Positions 1 through 9,164 of a stretch of 42,994 bases of DNA are shown piece after piece. The notes below the pieces were generated by a model that ran no database searches, was not told where the DNA came from, and worked only from the letters and a program-made list of their open reading frames with translations. A program made the position numbers and the translations under genes. The DNA comes from Candidatus Heimdallarchaeota archaeon (GTDB taxonomy: Archaea; Asgardarchaeota; Heimdallarchaeia; Heimdallarchaeales; Heimdallarchaeaceae). Positions within the stretch are counted from its first letter, which is position 1, and each line of letters begins with the position of its first letter. The stretch covers positions 1 to 42,994 of the forward strand of contig JAGLXK010000219.1 of the NCBI GenBank assembly GCA_023132955.1, read 5' to 3'.

Positions 1-899
1 ACCTTAGTAATTGCTACAAAACTATCCTCTATTAGGTATCTTCCTGGTTCAAAGATTATTTTTTTGTTTTCAATATTGTCCATTTTTGTAGAAACTTGTT
101 CGCCTAGTTTTTCTAATTGAAACCCCTCTTTCTCCAGGGTAGATTTGCTTGCTAATCCTCCCCCCAAATTTATTTCGGAGAGTGAAATAGCCTGTTTATC
201 CTCCAAATCAGTTACATACCCATTAAGAAACCCAAGTAACTCATCATAAAACTCATGTGACGTTAGATTTGTTCCAACATGAGTATGAACCCCAACTGGA
301 TCCAAATGAGGGCTTTTCTTAGCATATTCAAACAGTTTTACTCCTCGAGAATAGTCGATTCCTAATTTGCTATTTTTCTTTATTAACAGCTTTCTTTCGG
401 TAGTTTCTTTCAATTTTGGATGTATTCTGACCGTGATTTTTTGAACTAATTCTAGTTTTTCTGCTATTTTTTCTACTTGTTGTATTTCGTTAAGAGATTC
501 AACATTGAGATAATTTATTTTATTTGCAATAGCATAATTCAATTCATCTAAAGTTTTTGCTGGACCATTAAGAACAATTTTGTTAAAGGGTACTCCTGCT
601 TTTTCTGCCAATTTCAATTCAAAAAGTGACATAGCTTCAATTCCTAGATCAAGTTTGTGTGATTCTTGTAATATTCTGCCTAGATAGTTAGCTTTTGCGG
701 CATATGAAATGAATAAATCTGGAATATGCTTTCCTAATTTGTTCTTTATTTCCAACACATTTTCTTGAAATCTTTGCAGGAGAAATAAGAAGAAAGGTAC
801 TGTCTTATTTTCTACTAATGATTCTATGTCCTTCTGTTGAATCTGTAATTTGTTGTTTTCATAGCAAAGATAGGGGTAGTTCTCTATTATGTCTAACAT
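1..899 (-). CDS. PLP-dependent decarboxylase, LysA/ODC fold-type III family (partial)
   Basis: The 3' end is cut by the window; about 299 codons are visible from an ATG at 899. It resembles group IV (alanine-racemase-fold) decarboxylases such as diaminopimelate, ornithine/arginine and carboxynorspermidine decarboxylases. Visible landmarks are YAAKANY with the probable PLP lysine K69, the strand motif GVHTHVGT near 203-210, the phosphate-binding glycines NLGGGLA near 244-250, and FEPGRYL near 283-289. The substrate-specifying C-terminal part (the Cys-Asp motif) is outside the window, so the substrate cannot be read. The gene diverges from a branched polyamine synthase gene 121 bp away, which makes a polyamine role possible, but lysine biosynthesis is equally allowed by the sequence. 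Confidence 0.8.
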   Translation of the reverse strand, partial: MLDIIENYPYLCYENNKLQIQQKDIESLVENKTVPFFLFLLQRFQENVLEIKNKLGKHIPDLFISYAAKANYLGRILQESHKLDLGIEAMSLFELKLAEKAGVPFNKIVLNGPAKTLDELNYAIANKINYLNVESLNEIQQVEKIAEKLELVQKITVRIHPKLKETTERKLLIKKNSKLGIDYSRGVKLFEYAKKSPHLDPVGVHTHVGTNLTSHEFYDELLGFLNGYVTDLEDKQAISLSEINLGGGLASKSTLEKEGFQLEKLGEQVSTKMDNIENKKIIFEPGRYLIEDSFVAITK

Positions 900-1020
900 A
901 TTGCTCTTGCGCTTACTATAATATTCTCTTTAATTAATATTATCGCTTGGGAATATTGTGTTTAAATCTCAAATATGTCATTAGCCAGCATATTTTTGAA
1001 TATCCTAAAGATTTTGATTT

Positions 1021-2178
1021 ATGGATAGAGATTCTATCTTCACCACTCTTTCCCAACTTGAAAACAATGTTAGATTGCAAGAAGGAATATATGGTATAAT
1101 TAAATTTTTGGCTGTTATTGATAGATATCCTAACTCCTCTATGATAAATTTGTCAAAAGAAGCTGGTTTTCCTATCCCAATATGTGTAGCCATTAGAAAT
1201 GAACTTGCAAAAATTGGTTGGTGTTCAAGAGAAAGTGACGGTACTGAAATCACTGAACTAGGTTCTGAAGCATTATCAAGGCTAGGAAAATTCAATAAAT
1301 CTTTCTCATGTAATGAGTGTAATGGTAGTGGGTTAAAGCTCCCCCTTGAAAATTACAAAGATTCTTTGATACAGATTAGAAAATTTACAGATATGCGTGG
1401 TCCTCCAAATACTGTAATAGACCAATCGTTTGCTACAACAGAAACAAGTCTAGTTCGAGTTCTTGCAATGGGTAACAACTATGATCTTTTCCATGAGAGT
1501 TATGCACTTGTAGGTGACAGTGACTTAACCAGTATTCCTTTAGCACTGTTTTCTAATTCTAAATCTAGAGTTGTTGTTTTCGACATAGATACAAGAATTC
1601 GAGATATAATAGATTGCGCGAATAAAGAGCTTAAACTAAATATTGAGTTTGTGGAACATGACTTAAGAAAGAATATTCCTGATGAATACAATAGCCAGTT
1701 TAGCTGCTTTGTAACTGACCCACCTTATACAATTAATGGCCTCAATCTGTTTATCTCTCGAGGCATACAGCTCATAAATGATGCTCGAGGTGGAGTTGGC
1801 TATCTTTCATTTGGAAGTAAACCACCACAAGATCAACTTCAAATTCAGAAGAACTTGTCGAAAATGGGTTGTTTATTTACTCATATTCTACCAAGATTTA
1901 ATGAATATGTAGGCGCACAAAAACTGGGTGGGGTTTCAACTTTTTATCGTTTGCAAATCTTATCTGATGCTGAACCTCTTATAAGCACAGATTATGAAGG
2001 GATTCTTTATACTGGTGAAAGAAATCCAACAATAAGAGTTTATCAGTGTAAGAACTGTAAAACAGAGATTGAAGTTGGTCAAGGTAACAATTTTGTAACC
2101 ATCGAGCAGCTAAAAGAGGTTGGTTGTCCGAAATGCAATCTCCATATCTTTCATAAAAAAGGAGAAAGAAAGACATAA
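1021..2178 (+). CDS. bpsA: N4-bis(aminopropyl)spermidine synthase (branched-chain polyamine synthase, DUF43)
   Basis: It is recognised as the BpsA family, which transfers aminopropyl groups from decarboxylated S-adenosylmethionine to spermidine to make branched polyamines in the cytoplasm. The N-terminal about 90 residues look like a winged helix. A CxxC pair (C97, C100) follows, then a Rossmann-type methyltransferase-like core with GDSDLTS at 165-171 and the active-site-type motif DPPY at 233-236. The C-terminus carries an extra pair of CxxC knuckles (C343/C346 and C369/C372) that looks like a zinc ribbon and makes this protein, at 385 residues, longer than the roughly 350-residue enzymes I recall from hyperthermophiles. 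A LysA-like decarboxylase gene lies divergently next to it. Confidence 0.9.
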   Translation: MDRDSIFTTLSQLENNVRLQEGIYGIIKFLAVIDRYPNSSMINLSKEAGFPIPICVAIRNELAKIGWCSRESDGTEITELGSEALSRLGKFNKSFSCNECNGSGLKLPLENYKDSLIQIRKFTDMRGPPNTVIDQSFATTETSLVRVLAMGNNYDLFHESYALVGDSDLTSIPLALFSNSKSRVVVFDIDTRIRDIIDCANKELKLNIEFVEHDLRKNIPDEYNSQFSCFVTDPPYTINGLNLFISRGIQLINDARGGVGYLSFGSKPPQDQLQIQKNLSKMGCLFTHILPRFNEYVGAQKLGGVSTFYRLQILSDAEPLISTDYEGILYTGERNPTIRVYQCKNCKTEIEVGQGNNFVTIEQLKEVGCPKCNLHIFHKKGERKT

Positions 2179-2240
2179 TGATTTTAAACTGAACGTGGGA
2201 TTATAGAACTAGATGCAGCAATAAAACTTTATTTAGAACA

Positions 2241-3938
2241 ATGCAGTTAGGTGTAAACGTGTCTCGTAAATCCTATTTCGTTCCTACAATAATCATTGGG
2301 AAACTATTTCTGTTTTTCCTTATTCTGTACTTTAATCTAGGGATGTATGGATTCGATTCATACCTTCATTTACAATATGTTGATTCCATAATTAGCAATG
2401 GTCATATTTTAGAACTCCCCATAGCCCCATCCTATGCTGATTTCATTGGCTTTCATGTTTTTGCTTCAGCCATTTCATCAATGACAGGGTTAGAAGCTAA
2501 TATAATTTATGAATTTGTAAGCACAATAATTCCAATACTTATTTTTGATTTAACTATAGTTGCTTTTATTCGCCACGTGGATAAAAAGAAAAAGGGATAC
2601 ATATCCAATGATGTAAACTTAAAATATCTAGCACTGATTTTACTCTATCCTGCAATTATCGGCATTCAGATGCTCTTGGGACGTCCCAATTCATTAGGAC
2701 TAAGCTTATTCAGCTTGTGTTTATACTTGTATTTATGCAAACCTGAAAGATTCAGAGCACAGATCTTAGCTGGTTTTCTTGCAGTTGTTACACTAGAAGT
2801 TCATCATCTTTCCGCAATTTTCCTATTACCTGTCATATTTTTTAGCAGTATATTTTTAGCTAAAAACTATAGAGCTATACTTTCTTTAGTTTATGCGATT
2901 CCTGCAGTTTTAATAATTCGAATCATACAAACTTCGAGAGAATTTTCTATTGTAAATCAATACTTAGAGTTGACAAGTCCTGCTTATAAAAAAATGTATG
3001 ATATCTTCATCAAAAATGAATATTTATTTCTAATTGTTTGGCTAGCAATAACTTTGCTTGGATTTTTTATAAGAATGAGATATGGTGAAAAAATATCTAA
3101 TTTCTTCACTACTAGAAAACCAACCAAAATACTCCTAATTTCCTCAGTGTGTGCAATAGTAATTCTTGAGGTGTCTGGATTGTTTGTATATACTGCTGCT
3201 CTTAATTCATGGTTTGTTACATTGGAACTCGGAATTATTGTGGTTTTGAGTGGGATTGCTCTAATATTCAACAATACTGCGCGAATAGCGTTATTTTCAC
3301 TTGGCTTCTTTTTTTATGGTTTAACGGTAGTTCTCTCTCTCATGTTTAAATCGGAGCATGAGCTTTCTTGGGTGGCTCCAAGAACTTTTATTTTCACAAT
3401 TCTCTTTGTTAGTTTATTAGCTTATATTGCAATATCAGATATTCTTCCAAAACTTAAAGCTAAATGGAAAACACTTTTTGTTTCTGTCCTCATACTAAAT
3501 TCTTATTTTAGCTTTGCATACATGGGAGACCAATATCTACCAGGGTATAATCTGACAAATTCTTATCAGAACATGACAATTGCTTATAGTATAGATTCTG
3601 CTGTTAATCTTACAATAATCACACAATTAACAATAAGTATTCCATTTTCAGTTTCAAAATTCATAGATGGTTTCAATATTTACAATCGCAATACTCAAGT
3701 GTTTTTAAATTCGAGCAAGACGATTCAAGAGAACGGATATCTAATAGCAGCATCACACTATAGATACATAGTATTAGGCACGGTTATGGATTTGTGGTTG
3801 GGGCTTCCTTTGTGTTTGTCAACACAAGACTTGACTTATCTCTTGAATGTTTTACGACAAGGCTTTCCATGGCCTAATAGACCAACATTACATGTTGTTA
3901 TAAGTAACAACCACAATTATCTCATATATCATTTGTAG
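2241..3938 (+). CDS. Polytopic membrane protein, GT-C glycosyltransferase-like
   Basis: The protein has 565 residues and about 10-13 hydrophobic segments. After the first membrane helix comes GFDSYLHLQYVDSI (around residue 38), an Asp/His-rich first loop like those of GT-C enzymes that use polyprenyl-phosphate sugars. The segment after the last long helices contains several N-x-T sequons (NLT, NMT, NLT), which would suit an outward-facing domain. The gene ends in TAG overlapping the AGGTGA ribosome binding site of the following GT4 glycosyltransferase, so the two are probably one transcript. A role in protein or lipid glycosylation is inferred from topology and neighbour; I cannot name the family with certainty. 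Confidence 0.6.
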   Translation: MQLGVNVSRKSYFVPTIIIGKLFLFFLILYFNLGMYGFDSYLHLQYVDSIISNGHILELPIAPSYADFIGFHVFASAISSMTGLEANIIYEFVSTIIPILIFDLTIVAFIRHVDKKKKGYISNDVNLKYLALILLYPAIIGIQMLLGRPNSLGLSLFSLCLYLYLCKPERFRAQILAGFLAVVTLEVHHLSAIFLLPVIFFSSIFLAKNYRAILSLVYAIPAVLIIRIIQTSREFSIVNQYLELTSPAYKKMYDIFIKNEYLFLIVWLAITLLGFFIRMRYGEKISNFFTTRKPTKILLISSVCAIVILEVSGLFVYTAALNSWFVTLELGIIVVLSGIALIFNNTARIALFSLGFFFYGLTVVLSLMFKSEHELSWVAPRTFIFTILFVSLLAYIAISDILPKLKAKWKTLFVSVLILNSYFSFAYMGDQYLPGYNLTNSYQNMTIAYSIDSAVNLTIITQLTISIPFSVSKFIDGFNIYNRNTQVFLNSSKTIQENGYLIAASHYRYIVLGTVMDLWLGLPLCLSTQDLTYLLNVLRQGFPWPNRPTLHVVISNNHNYLIYHL

Positions 3939-3947
3939 GTGAATTAA

Positions 3948-5081
3948 ATGGATCCTCTAAAAATTGTTCAAGTTACTCCTTTCTTCGGTTCAAGAAGTTA
4001 TGGGGGTACTGAAAGATACGTGAGTAATCTTTCAACTGAACTTGCAAATAGAGGTCATCATATTGATGTTTTTACAACTAAAAATAGCACTAAAGTCCCC
4101 TACCAGAGTTATTACAAGAACATGACTGTTCACCGCTTCTATAGTCCATGGAATGTTTTTGGTATTAACCCTGCATGTTTTATGTTTCATAAAATGCTCC
4201 AGCTAAAGGATATTGATGTGTTTCATGTTCATTCCTATATATACTTCACAACTATTCAAGCTGCTTTAACTAAATTACTTAAGAGAACCCCTCTACTCCT
4301 ACATATTCATGGTGGAGTAGGAAGACCCCCCTACAAAACAGGATTCTTAAAGGAATTCGCAAAACTATTTTATGATTATACTTTAGGAAAGTTTGTTCTA
4401 TCTCAAGCAGATATAATTGCATCCGTTAGTTTACAAGATTCAAAGCTGTTGGAAAAAACAATTCATTCTAATCTTAACAGAATTATTATTGTAAACAATG
4501 CAATTAATCCAGAAGATTTTCCTGAGATTTCACCTGTTTTGCAGAAGAAAATTGTGATTTCATATGTTGGAGATTTGGAACCATGGAAAGGCATCCTCTA
4601 TTATTCAAAGGTCATAAATAGGGTACTTAAACAGACAAAAAATATTTCTTTTTGGTTTGTGGGGAATGGGTCACTTTACTCTGCTCTAAAAGATAAATTT
4701 GAAGAAGAAAAACGAGTAAAACTATTTGGAGCTGTAGATTACAATGAAATCCCCAAAATTTTAGAAAAGACACATATTTTAGTTCAACCTAGTTTCTGGG
4801 AAGGTTCTCCCACTACTATAATCGAAGCAATGGCTATGGGTATTCCTGTTGTTGCTTCCAATATTGGTGATATTCCTAGACTTTTAAATTCTGGTGGAGA
4901 TGGCATACTGTTTGAAGCTGGGAATGAAAACCAGTTAGAGGAAATAATCCTAAATGCTGCAAAAAACTATAATGAGCTAGTTGATACTGCAAGAAAAGCA
5001 AGGAGCAAAATCAGAAAAGACTTTGCTTTTAAGAATGTTACAAATCAAATTGAGGATTTGTATTATAAACTGGTTTCATGA
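3948..5081 (+). CDS. Glycosyltransferase family 4 (GT-B fold)
   Basis: This is a 377-residue cytoplasmic or membrane-associated retaining glycosyltransferase. The N-terminal acceptor domain has the glycine loop SYGGTERYV (about 17-25) and a LLHIHGG strand. The C-terminal donor domain has SYVGDLEPWKG and the E-x7-E nucleotide-sugar motif in FWEGSPTTIIEAMAMG, followed by IPVVAS and GDGILFEAG. The start ATG is preceded by AGGTGA inside the upstream stop region, which indicates translational coupling with the membrane protein gene. The sugar donor and acceptor cannot be predicted from the sequence. Surface polysaccharide or N-glycan assembly is the most likely use. Confidence 0.9.
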   Translation: MDPLKIVQVTPFFGSRSYGGTERYVSNLSTELANRGHHIDVFTTKNSTKVPYQSYYKNMTVHRFYSPWNVFGINPACFMFHKMLQLKDIDVFHVHSYIYFTTIQAALTKLLKRTPLLLHIHGGVGRPPYKTGFLKEFAKLFYDYTLGKFVLSQADIIASVSLQDSKLLEKTIHSNLNRIIIVNNAINPEDFPEISPVLQKKIVISYVGDLEPWKGILYYSKVINRVLKQTKNISFWFVGNGSLYSALKDKFEEEKRVKLFGAVDYNEIPKILEKTHILVQPSFWEGSPTTIIEAMAMGIPVVASNIGDIPRLLNSGGDGILFEAGNENQLEEIILNAAKNYNELVDTARKARSKIRKDFAFKNVTNQIEDLYYKLVS

Positions 5082-5391
5082 TTAGAATGCTTGGTTTTAC
5101 AATTCAGTAAGTTTTTAAAGGAGTATCAAGGTACTGAATTGGTGGTTAAGTGGTCGTACAGAGGGATGAAGAAATGCTCTCCTACGAAAGGACTTCGTTT
5201 TATTAGCAATAGTTCATTTAGAGTAGAGTTTATTCCACAAACCATAAAAATTCAACTGTTTCTTCAATTATTAAGATTAAAGTTAACAGTATTTGCTAAA
5301 TCTTCAAACAGCTTCCGCAACTTGTTTGGATTCCAAGTTCTGACAAATATGAATTTAAGTAAAAAAATCAAATCGAAAGGAGTGATTAACA
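5082..5391. other. 310-bp intergenic region without a convincing gene
   Basis: The stretch between the glycosyltransferase and metG holds an open frame from a TTG at 5091 to 5399. Its translation shows no family motif, has an unlikely composition, lacks a ribosome binding site and runs over the metG start, so I treat it as non-coding. The last 20 bases contain a strong ribosome binding site, AAAGGAGTGA, 6 to 7 bases before the metG ATG. AT-rich segments that could hold the metG promoter are present, but no single TATA box stands out. Confidence 0.6.
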
Positions 5392-7443
5392 ATGTCTAAG
5401 GAAAAATGGGTTGTCACAGCAGCATGGCCCTATGTTAATACAATACCACATTTAGGGACAATGCTTCAATTACTTAGTGGAGATGTTATTACTCGATATC
5501 ACAAATTGAAAAAGCATGATGTTGTTTATGTTAGCGGATCTGATGCTCATGGGACTCCAATTGCTATCGCCGCAGAAAGCGAAGGATTAAGTCCAGGCGA
5601 TCTTGCTTTAAAGTACCATAATGCAATATTGGATTTACTTGAAAAATGGAATATTAATTTTGACAGATATACAATTACTAGCAATGAAACCCATATTTCA
5701 TTTGTGCAAGGATTCCATAAAAAAATTCATGAAAATGGTTTTTTCAATCTAAAAGAATCTGAACAATACTTCTGTGAAAAATGTTATAGATTCTTGCCTG
5801 ATCGATTTGTTGAGGGAACATGTCCAAAATGTGGTGTCAAAGGAGCAAGAGGGGATCAATGTACAAATCATGAATGTGAGATTGTACTAAAACCAATAGA
5901 TTTGATAGATCCATATTGTTCAACTTGTGGTTCTACACCAGTTCTCAAGAAAACCAAACATTGGTATTTTGATTTACCAAAATTTTCCTCTGAACTGAAA
6001 GAGTTTGCGGAGAAAAACCCAAATATACCTCCGTTTGCTAAACAAAAAGTTCTTAGTATGATTGATGAAGGTCTGAAGGAACGACCCATATCAAGAGATA
6101 TGTCTTGGGGAATATCAATTGGGCCAATTTTCGGTGAAGAATTTGCTAAAAAGGTTCTTTATGTTTGGTTTGAGAATGTTCTAGGATATATCAGTACAGT
6201 AAAACTTCTCTCTGAAGAAGAGGGTAATCCCAAAAGATTTGAAGAATTATGGTTTGATAAGAACACTAAAACAGTATTTTGTATTGGTAAGGATAATATC
6301 ATCTTCCATGCGTTACTTTTTCCTGCTATGTTGTTAGCTACTAAGGATTCTTATCCATTACCACATGCTATAGCAACTACAAACTTTCTCATGTTTAAAG
6401 AAGGACCTTTTTCAAAATCAAAAGGAATAGGTATTTGGGGAGATGAAGCTATAGATATCCTTTCAGCTGATTATTGGAGGTATTATCTGATAGCTAATCG
6501 ACCTGAACTTAAAGACTTCTATTTTGATTGGGATGAATTCGTTGGTTCAATAAATGTTGATTTGAACGATGTAATAGGGAATTTTGTGCACAGAACCTTA
6601 ACTTTTATTGCTCAACATTTTGACGCAAAGGTACCTCCAAGAGTAAACATAGATAAAACTGAGAAAAAACTCTTAGAACAGGTAGAAAACAACATTACAG
6701 ACTATATTGACACAATGGATAATTTCAAACTAAAAGATGCAGCAAATATTGCAAGAAACATAGCTAAATTAGGCAATCAATATTTCTCCTCAACCGAACC
6801 TTGGCATTTGATAAAATCTAATAAGGAAAAAGCTGGAACTGTATTGAATATCTCAGTCAAGATAGTGGAGATACTTTCCGTACTGCTTTGGCCAATAACA
6901 CCAGGTACCGCTGAGATTATTTATTCAGCAATTGGCTTTAATGAAAATATCACAGATAAAGGTATAGACTGTCTTACTATAGATGATATAAACACTGGAA
7001 AGAAAACCCAAAAGATTCCTCCTGTGTTTGCTAAGGTAAAAGCAGTGGATGTGAAAAAAAGATTAGTTAATTTTAGAAAACCAAATCCAACTGAAACTCA
7101 ATTAGGTGATGATAAAATGGGAAAAATAAGTTTCGATGAATTCAAGAATGTACAACTAAAGGTTGCTACAATCTTAGAAGCAGAACAAGTTGAAAAAAGC
7201 AAGAATCTAATCAAACTTCAAATTGATTTAGGCTCAGAAAAAAGACAGATATTAGCAGGTATTAAGAAATTCTATGAACCAGAAGATCTTGTTGGGAGAC
7301 AGATTATTGTAGTAGTTAATCTACAACCAGCTACTCTCATGGGTGAAAAGTCCAATGGCATGCTTTTAGCTGCTGATATTGATGGAGAACCAATTTTGTT
7401 AAATGTAGATAGAGAGGTACCACCAGGTACAAGTATAACATAA
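5392..7443 (+). CDS. metG: Methionyl-tRNA synthetase with C-terminal tRNA-binding domain
   Basis: This class I synthetase charges tRNA-Met. The HIGH-type signature is HLGT at 20-23 and the KMSKS-type loop is FSKSKG near 338-343. A connective-peptide insertion carries two zinc knuckles (CEKC...CPKC and CTNHEC...CSTC, about 127-185), and WPYVN at 12-16 is typical of MetRS. From about residue 577 the protein ends in an EMAPII/Trbp111-like OB-fold that begins with ISFDEF and contains KNLIKLQIDLG and ILAGI. In some archaea that domain is a separate gene; here it is fused. The fourth HIGH residue is Thr rather than His or Asn, a mild variation. A clear Shine-Dalgarno (GGAGTGA) supports the ATG at 5392. 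Confidence 0.97.
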   Translation: MSKEKWVVTAAWPYVNTIPHLGTMLQLLSGDVITRYHKLKKHDVVYVSGSDAHGTPIAIAAESEGLSPGDLALKYHNAILDLLEKWNINFDRYTITSNETHISFVQGFHKKIHENGFFNLKESEQYFCEKCYRFLPDRFVEGTCPKCGVKGARGDQCTNHECEIVLKPIDLIDPYCSTCGSTPVLKKTKHWYFDLPKFSSELKEFAEKNPNIPPFAKQKVLSMIDEGLKERPISRDMSWGISIGPIFGEEFAKKVLYVWFENVLGYISTVKLLSEEEGNPKRFEELWFDKNTKTVFCIGKDNIIFHALLFPAMLLATKDSYPLPHAIATTNFLMFKEGPFSKSKGIGIWGDEAIDILSADYWRYYLIANRPELKDFYFDWDEFVGSINVDLNDVIGNFVHRTLTFIAQHFDAKVPPRVNIDKTEKKLLEQVENNITDYIDTMDNFKLKDAANIARNIAKLGNQYFSSTEPWHLIKSNKEKAGTVLNISVKIVEILSVLLWPITPGTAEIIYSAIGFNENITDKGIDCLTIDDINTGKKTQKIPPVFAKVKAVDVKKRLVNFRKPNPTETQLGDDKMGKISFDEFKNVQLKVATILEAEQVEKSKNLIKLQIDLGSEKRQILAGIKKFYEPEDLVGRQIIVVVNLQPATLMGEKSNGMLLAADIDGEPILLNVDREVPPGTSIT

Positions 7444-7519
7444 TCTATCTATCATAAAGACAACATTAGGTAATATCTCTAAATAGCTCACAAAACTGTG
7501 TAAAAGTGCTTTTAGGACC

Positions 7520-7538
7520 TTTTTTTCCTCTATTTTTT
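7520..7538 (+). terminator. T-rich terminator after metG
   Basis: Runs of seven and six T lie about 80 bases after the metG stop, just behind a small AAAAG/CTTTT hairpin at 7502-7513. Archaeal termination commonly uses such T tracts; the assignment is from sequence only. Confidence 0.45.
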
Positions 7539-7604
7539 CAGAAACAAATATACGAGAAGACTATGCGAAAATAGAGAAGTATATTCCCCTAATATTACAT
7601 CTCC

Positions 7605-7612
7605 TTTAAATA
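7605..7612 (+). promoter_or_regulatory. TATA box for the RHH regulator gene
   Basis: TTTAAATA lies 35-42 bases before the ATG at 7647, which places transcription start only about 10 bases before the start codon. It fits the CTTTAAATAG type seen before other genes in the window. Confidence 0.45.
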
Positions 7613-7646
7613 GAAATTGAGGAGGAAAACTAGAGGTGTAAAAAGA

Positions 7647-7802
7647 ATGAAACTGGTAACAGTACATCTGCCCGATGAGTTCCTTCATGATTTAGATGAG
7701 CTTGTCAGACTTAAGAGATATCCTAATAGAAGTGAATGTATCAGGGTAGCAATTCGTGATTTGTTAAAGGAAGAAATGTGGAATAAAACCAATGCCTTTT
7801 AA
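7647..7802 (+). CDS. Ribbon-helix-helix (CopG/Arc/MetJ family) DNA-binding protein
   Basis: It is a 51-residue protein of typical CopG/Arc architecture: a basic N-terminal beta strand (KLVTVHLPDEF) that would insert in the DNA major groove, then helix one (LHDLDELVRL), the turn PNRSECIR and helix two (VAIRDLLKEE). Such proteins act as dimers on short operators. The frame stays open to a TTG at 7617, but the ATG at 7647 matches where RHH proteins begin and is preceded by GAGGTG. The gene stands alone between metG and the convergent PHP gene, so no toxin partner or obvious target is visible. Confidence 0.8.
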   Translation: MKLVTVHLPDEFLHDLDELVRLKRYPNRSECIRVAIRDLLKEEMWNKTNAF

Positions 7803-7837
7803 TCCACTCAATATCCTTCTTTCTTCTTCTTAATTAA

Positions 7838-8476
7838 TCATAAATGTATTTGAAAAGCTCTGATGAATTTCTCATACAAAGATAAATGAGTCCCAGCTGA
7901 TTTTGTTTTCCTCTTTCTTATAAGTTCAATTAACTCATCAAGCGTTGTAATTTCTTGCTCTAGAATGGTATATGCCATTCCAATATCTTTTACTCTATGA
8001 GAATCACTACCACCAGTAACAGGTAATTTAGCCTTTTCTGCCCATTTCTGTGCTTTTACATTAAAACTATTAAAAGGAGATGCCCCATTCATGGTTTCAA
8101 CAGCAATCTCTTTCAAGCCATAAATTTTCTTTCCTATACCCCTTCTAGTAAAATCAAATGGATGAGAAGCAATAGGGAGACCATTTAGGTCATTTATTTT
8201 CTCTATAGTTTCCTCAACAGTCAAGTACTTTTGAATTGTTTCTTTAATTCCCAATCCTATTATATGTCCACTTTTAGTGGATATTTCTACACCAGGAACG
8301 ATTATTAATTGATCATCATTATGTCCATTCTGGTGAAATTTGATAGAATTATGGTCAGTTATTGCAAGTCCTGCTAGTCCTCTATTTTTTGCTTCTCTGA
8401 TAATGTCCTCTGGTTTGCTCTTACAATCATTTGAGTAGCAACTATGAACATGAAGATCAAAACGAATTTCTTTCAT
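7838..8476 (-). CDS. PHP domain metal-dependent phosphoesterase
   Basis: This 212-residue PHP-family protein shows the usual metal ligands: DLHVHS near residue 7-12, ITDHNS near 39-44, PGVEIS near 60-65, SHPFDF near 104-109 and GGSDSH near 155-160. Stand-alone PHP proteins hydrolyse phosphate esters; known members act on 3',5'-nucleotides, RNA ends or histidinol phosphate, but this one is unassigned. It follows the Pno1 gene by 26 bp on the same strand and is probably co-transcribed with RIO1 and Pno1, which would be compatible with an RNA-linked substrate (inference). Confidence 0.9.
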   Translation of the reverse strand: MKEIRFDLHVHSCYSNDCKSKPEDIIREAKNRGLAGLAITDHNSIKFHQNGHNDDQLIIVPGVEISTKSGHIIGLGIKETIQKYLTVEETIEKINDLNGLPIASHPFDFTRRGIGKKIYGLKEIAVETMNGASPFNSFNVKAQKWAEKAKLPVTGGSDSHRVKDIGMAYTILEQEITTLDELIELIRKRKTKSAGTHLSLYEKFIRAFQIHL

Positions 8477-8502
8477 TATAATCTGCCCCTTTCTAATTTC
8501 AA

Positions 8503-9153
8503 TTAATTCTCTTCTTGTTCTTCATCATCAAAGATTAAGCGTTCAAGTTCATCCAAATCAGTAATATCTACCATATCCTCTTCATTTTCAAGTCCTACCC
8601 ACAGTTTATCTTTGTCGCCTTTTAGATCTCTTATTCTCTCTTCAAGGAACTTGTAAACAGTACTATGTTTTGAACCATTAATGAGTTTAATAATACCTTC
8701 TCTGACAACTTGCAATACTCTCTGCTCAGAAATTATTCCAACTGTATTTCCATAAACAGAAATATATGAACCCGATGTTTGCTCGATTATGTTTCTAGTT
8801 TTTCCTTTTTGTCCAATAAGTCTTGATCTTACTTCTCTTAGAGCATTAGTTGAAGGTCCTACAAAATCTCTTAAATGTAATAAATCAAAACCATAAGAGG
8901 AATTGTTAATCTGGTAAGCTTTCTGAGGACTAAAACCTCGTCCAATAGCTTTTACCATGTCTCTAGCTTTCCACAAACTTATAGGATCCTCTAATTCTTC
9001 CTCCTCTACTATAATGATTACATCTCCGCTGTTACTGTCTATCATCAATTTTGTCTCTGTAAGACCTTCTATCTTTTTCTTTGTGCTCCCTTTTGGTCCA
9101 ATTAGTACAGCAATTCTTTCCACCGGGATTCTTACTAGAAATTCACTTGCCAT
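8503..9153 (-). CDS. KH-domain RNA-binding protein, Pno1/Dim2 homologue
   Basis: At 216 residues it has two KH modules: KH1 with the GPKG loop near 19-22 (IPVERIAVLIGPKGSTKKKIE) and a divergent KH2 around GQKGKTRNIIEQ near residues 114-125. This is the archaeal counterpart of eukaryotic Pno1/Dim2, which binds near the 3' end of 16S/18S rRNA during small-subunit maturation. The acidic tail (EDMVDITDLDELERLIFDDEEQEEN region) is conspicuous. It lies 11 bp downstream of the RIO1 kinase gene; the RIO1-Pno1 pair is a well-known archaeal arrangement and supports the assignment. Confidence 0.92.
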   Translation of the reverse strand: MASEFLVRIPVERIAVLIGPKGSTKKKIEGLTETKLMIDSNSGDVIIIVEEEELEDPISLWKARDMVKAIGRGFSPQKAYQINNSSYGFDLLHLRDFVGPSTNALREVRSRLIGQKGKTRNIIEQTSGSYISVYGNTVGIISEQRVLQVVREGIIKLINGSKHSTVYKFLEERIRDLKGDKDKLWVGLENEEDMVDITDLDELERLIFDDEEQEEN

Positions 9154-9164
9154 AATTTTTTCCT

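Noticed and set aside
5091-5399. 102-codon open frame before metG
   Set aside because: TTG start, no ribosome binding site, protein-unlike composition, no family motif, and it overlaps the metG start.
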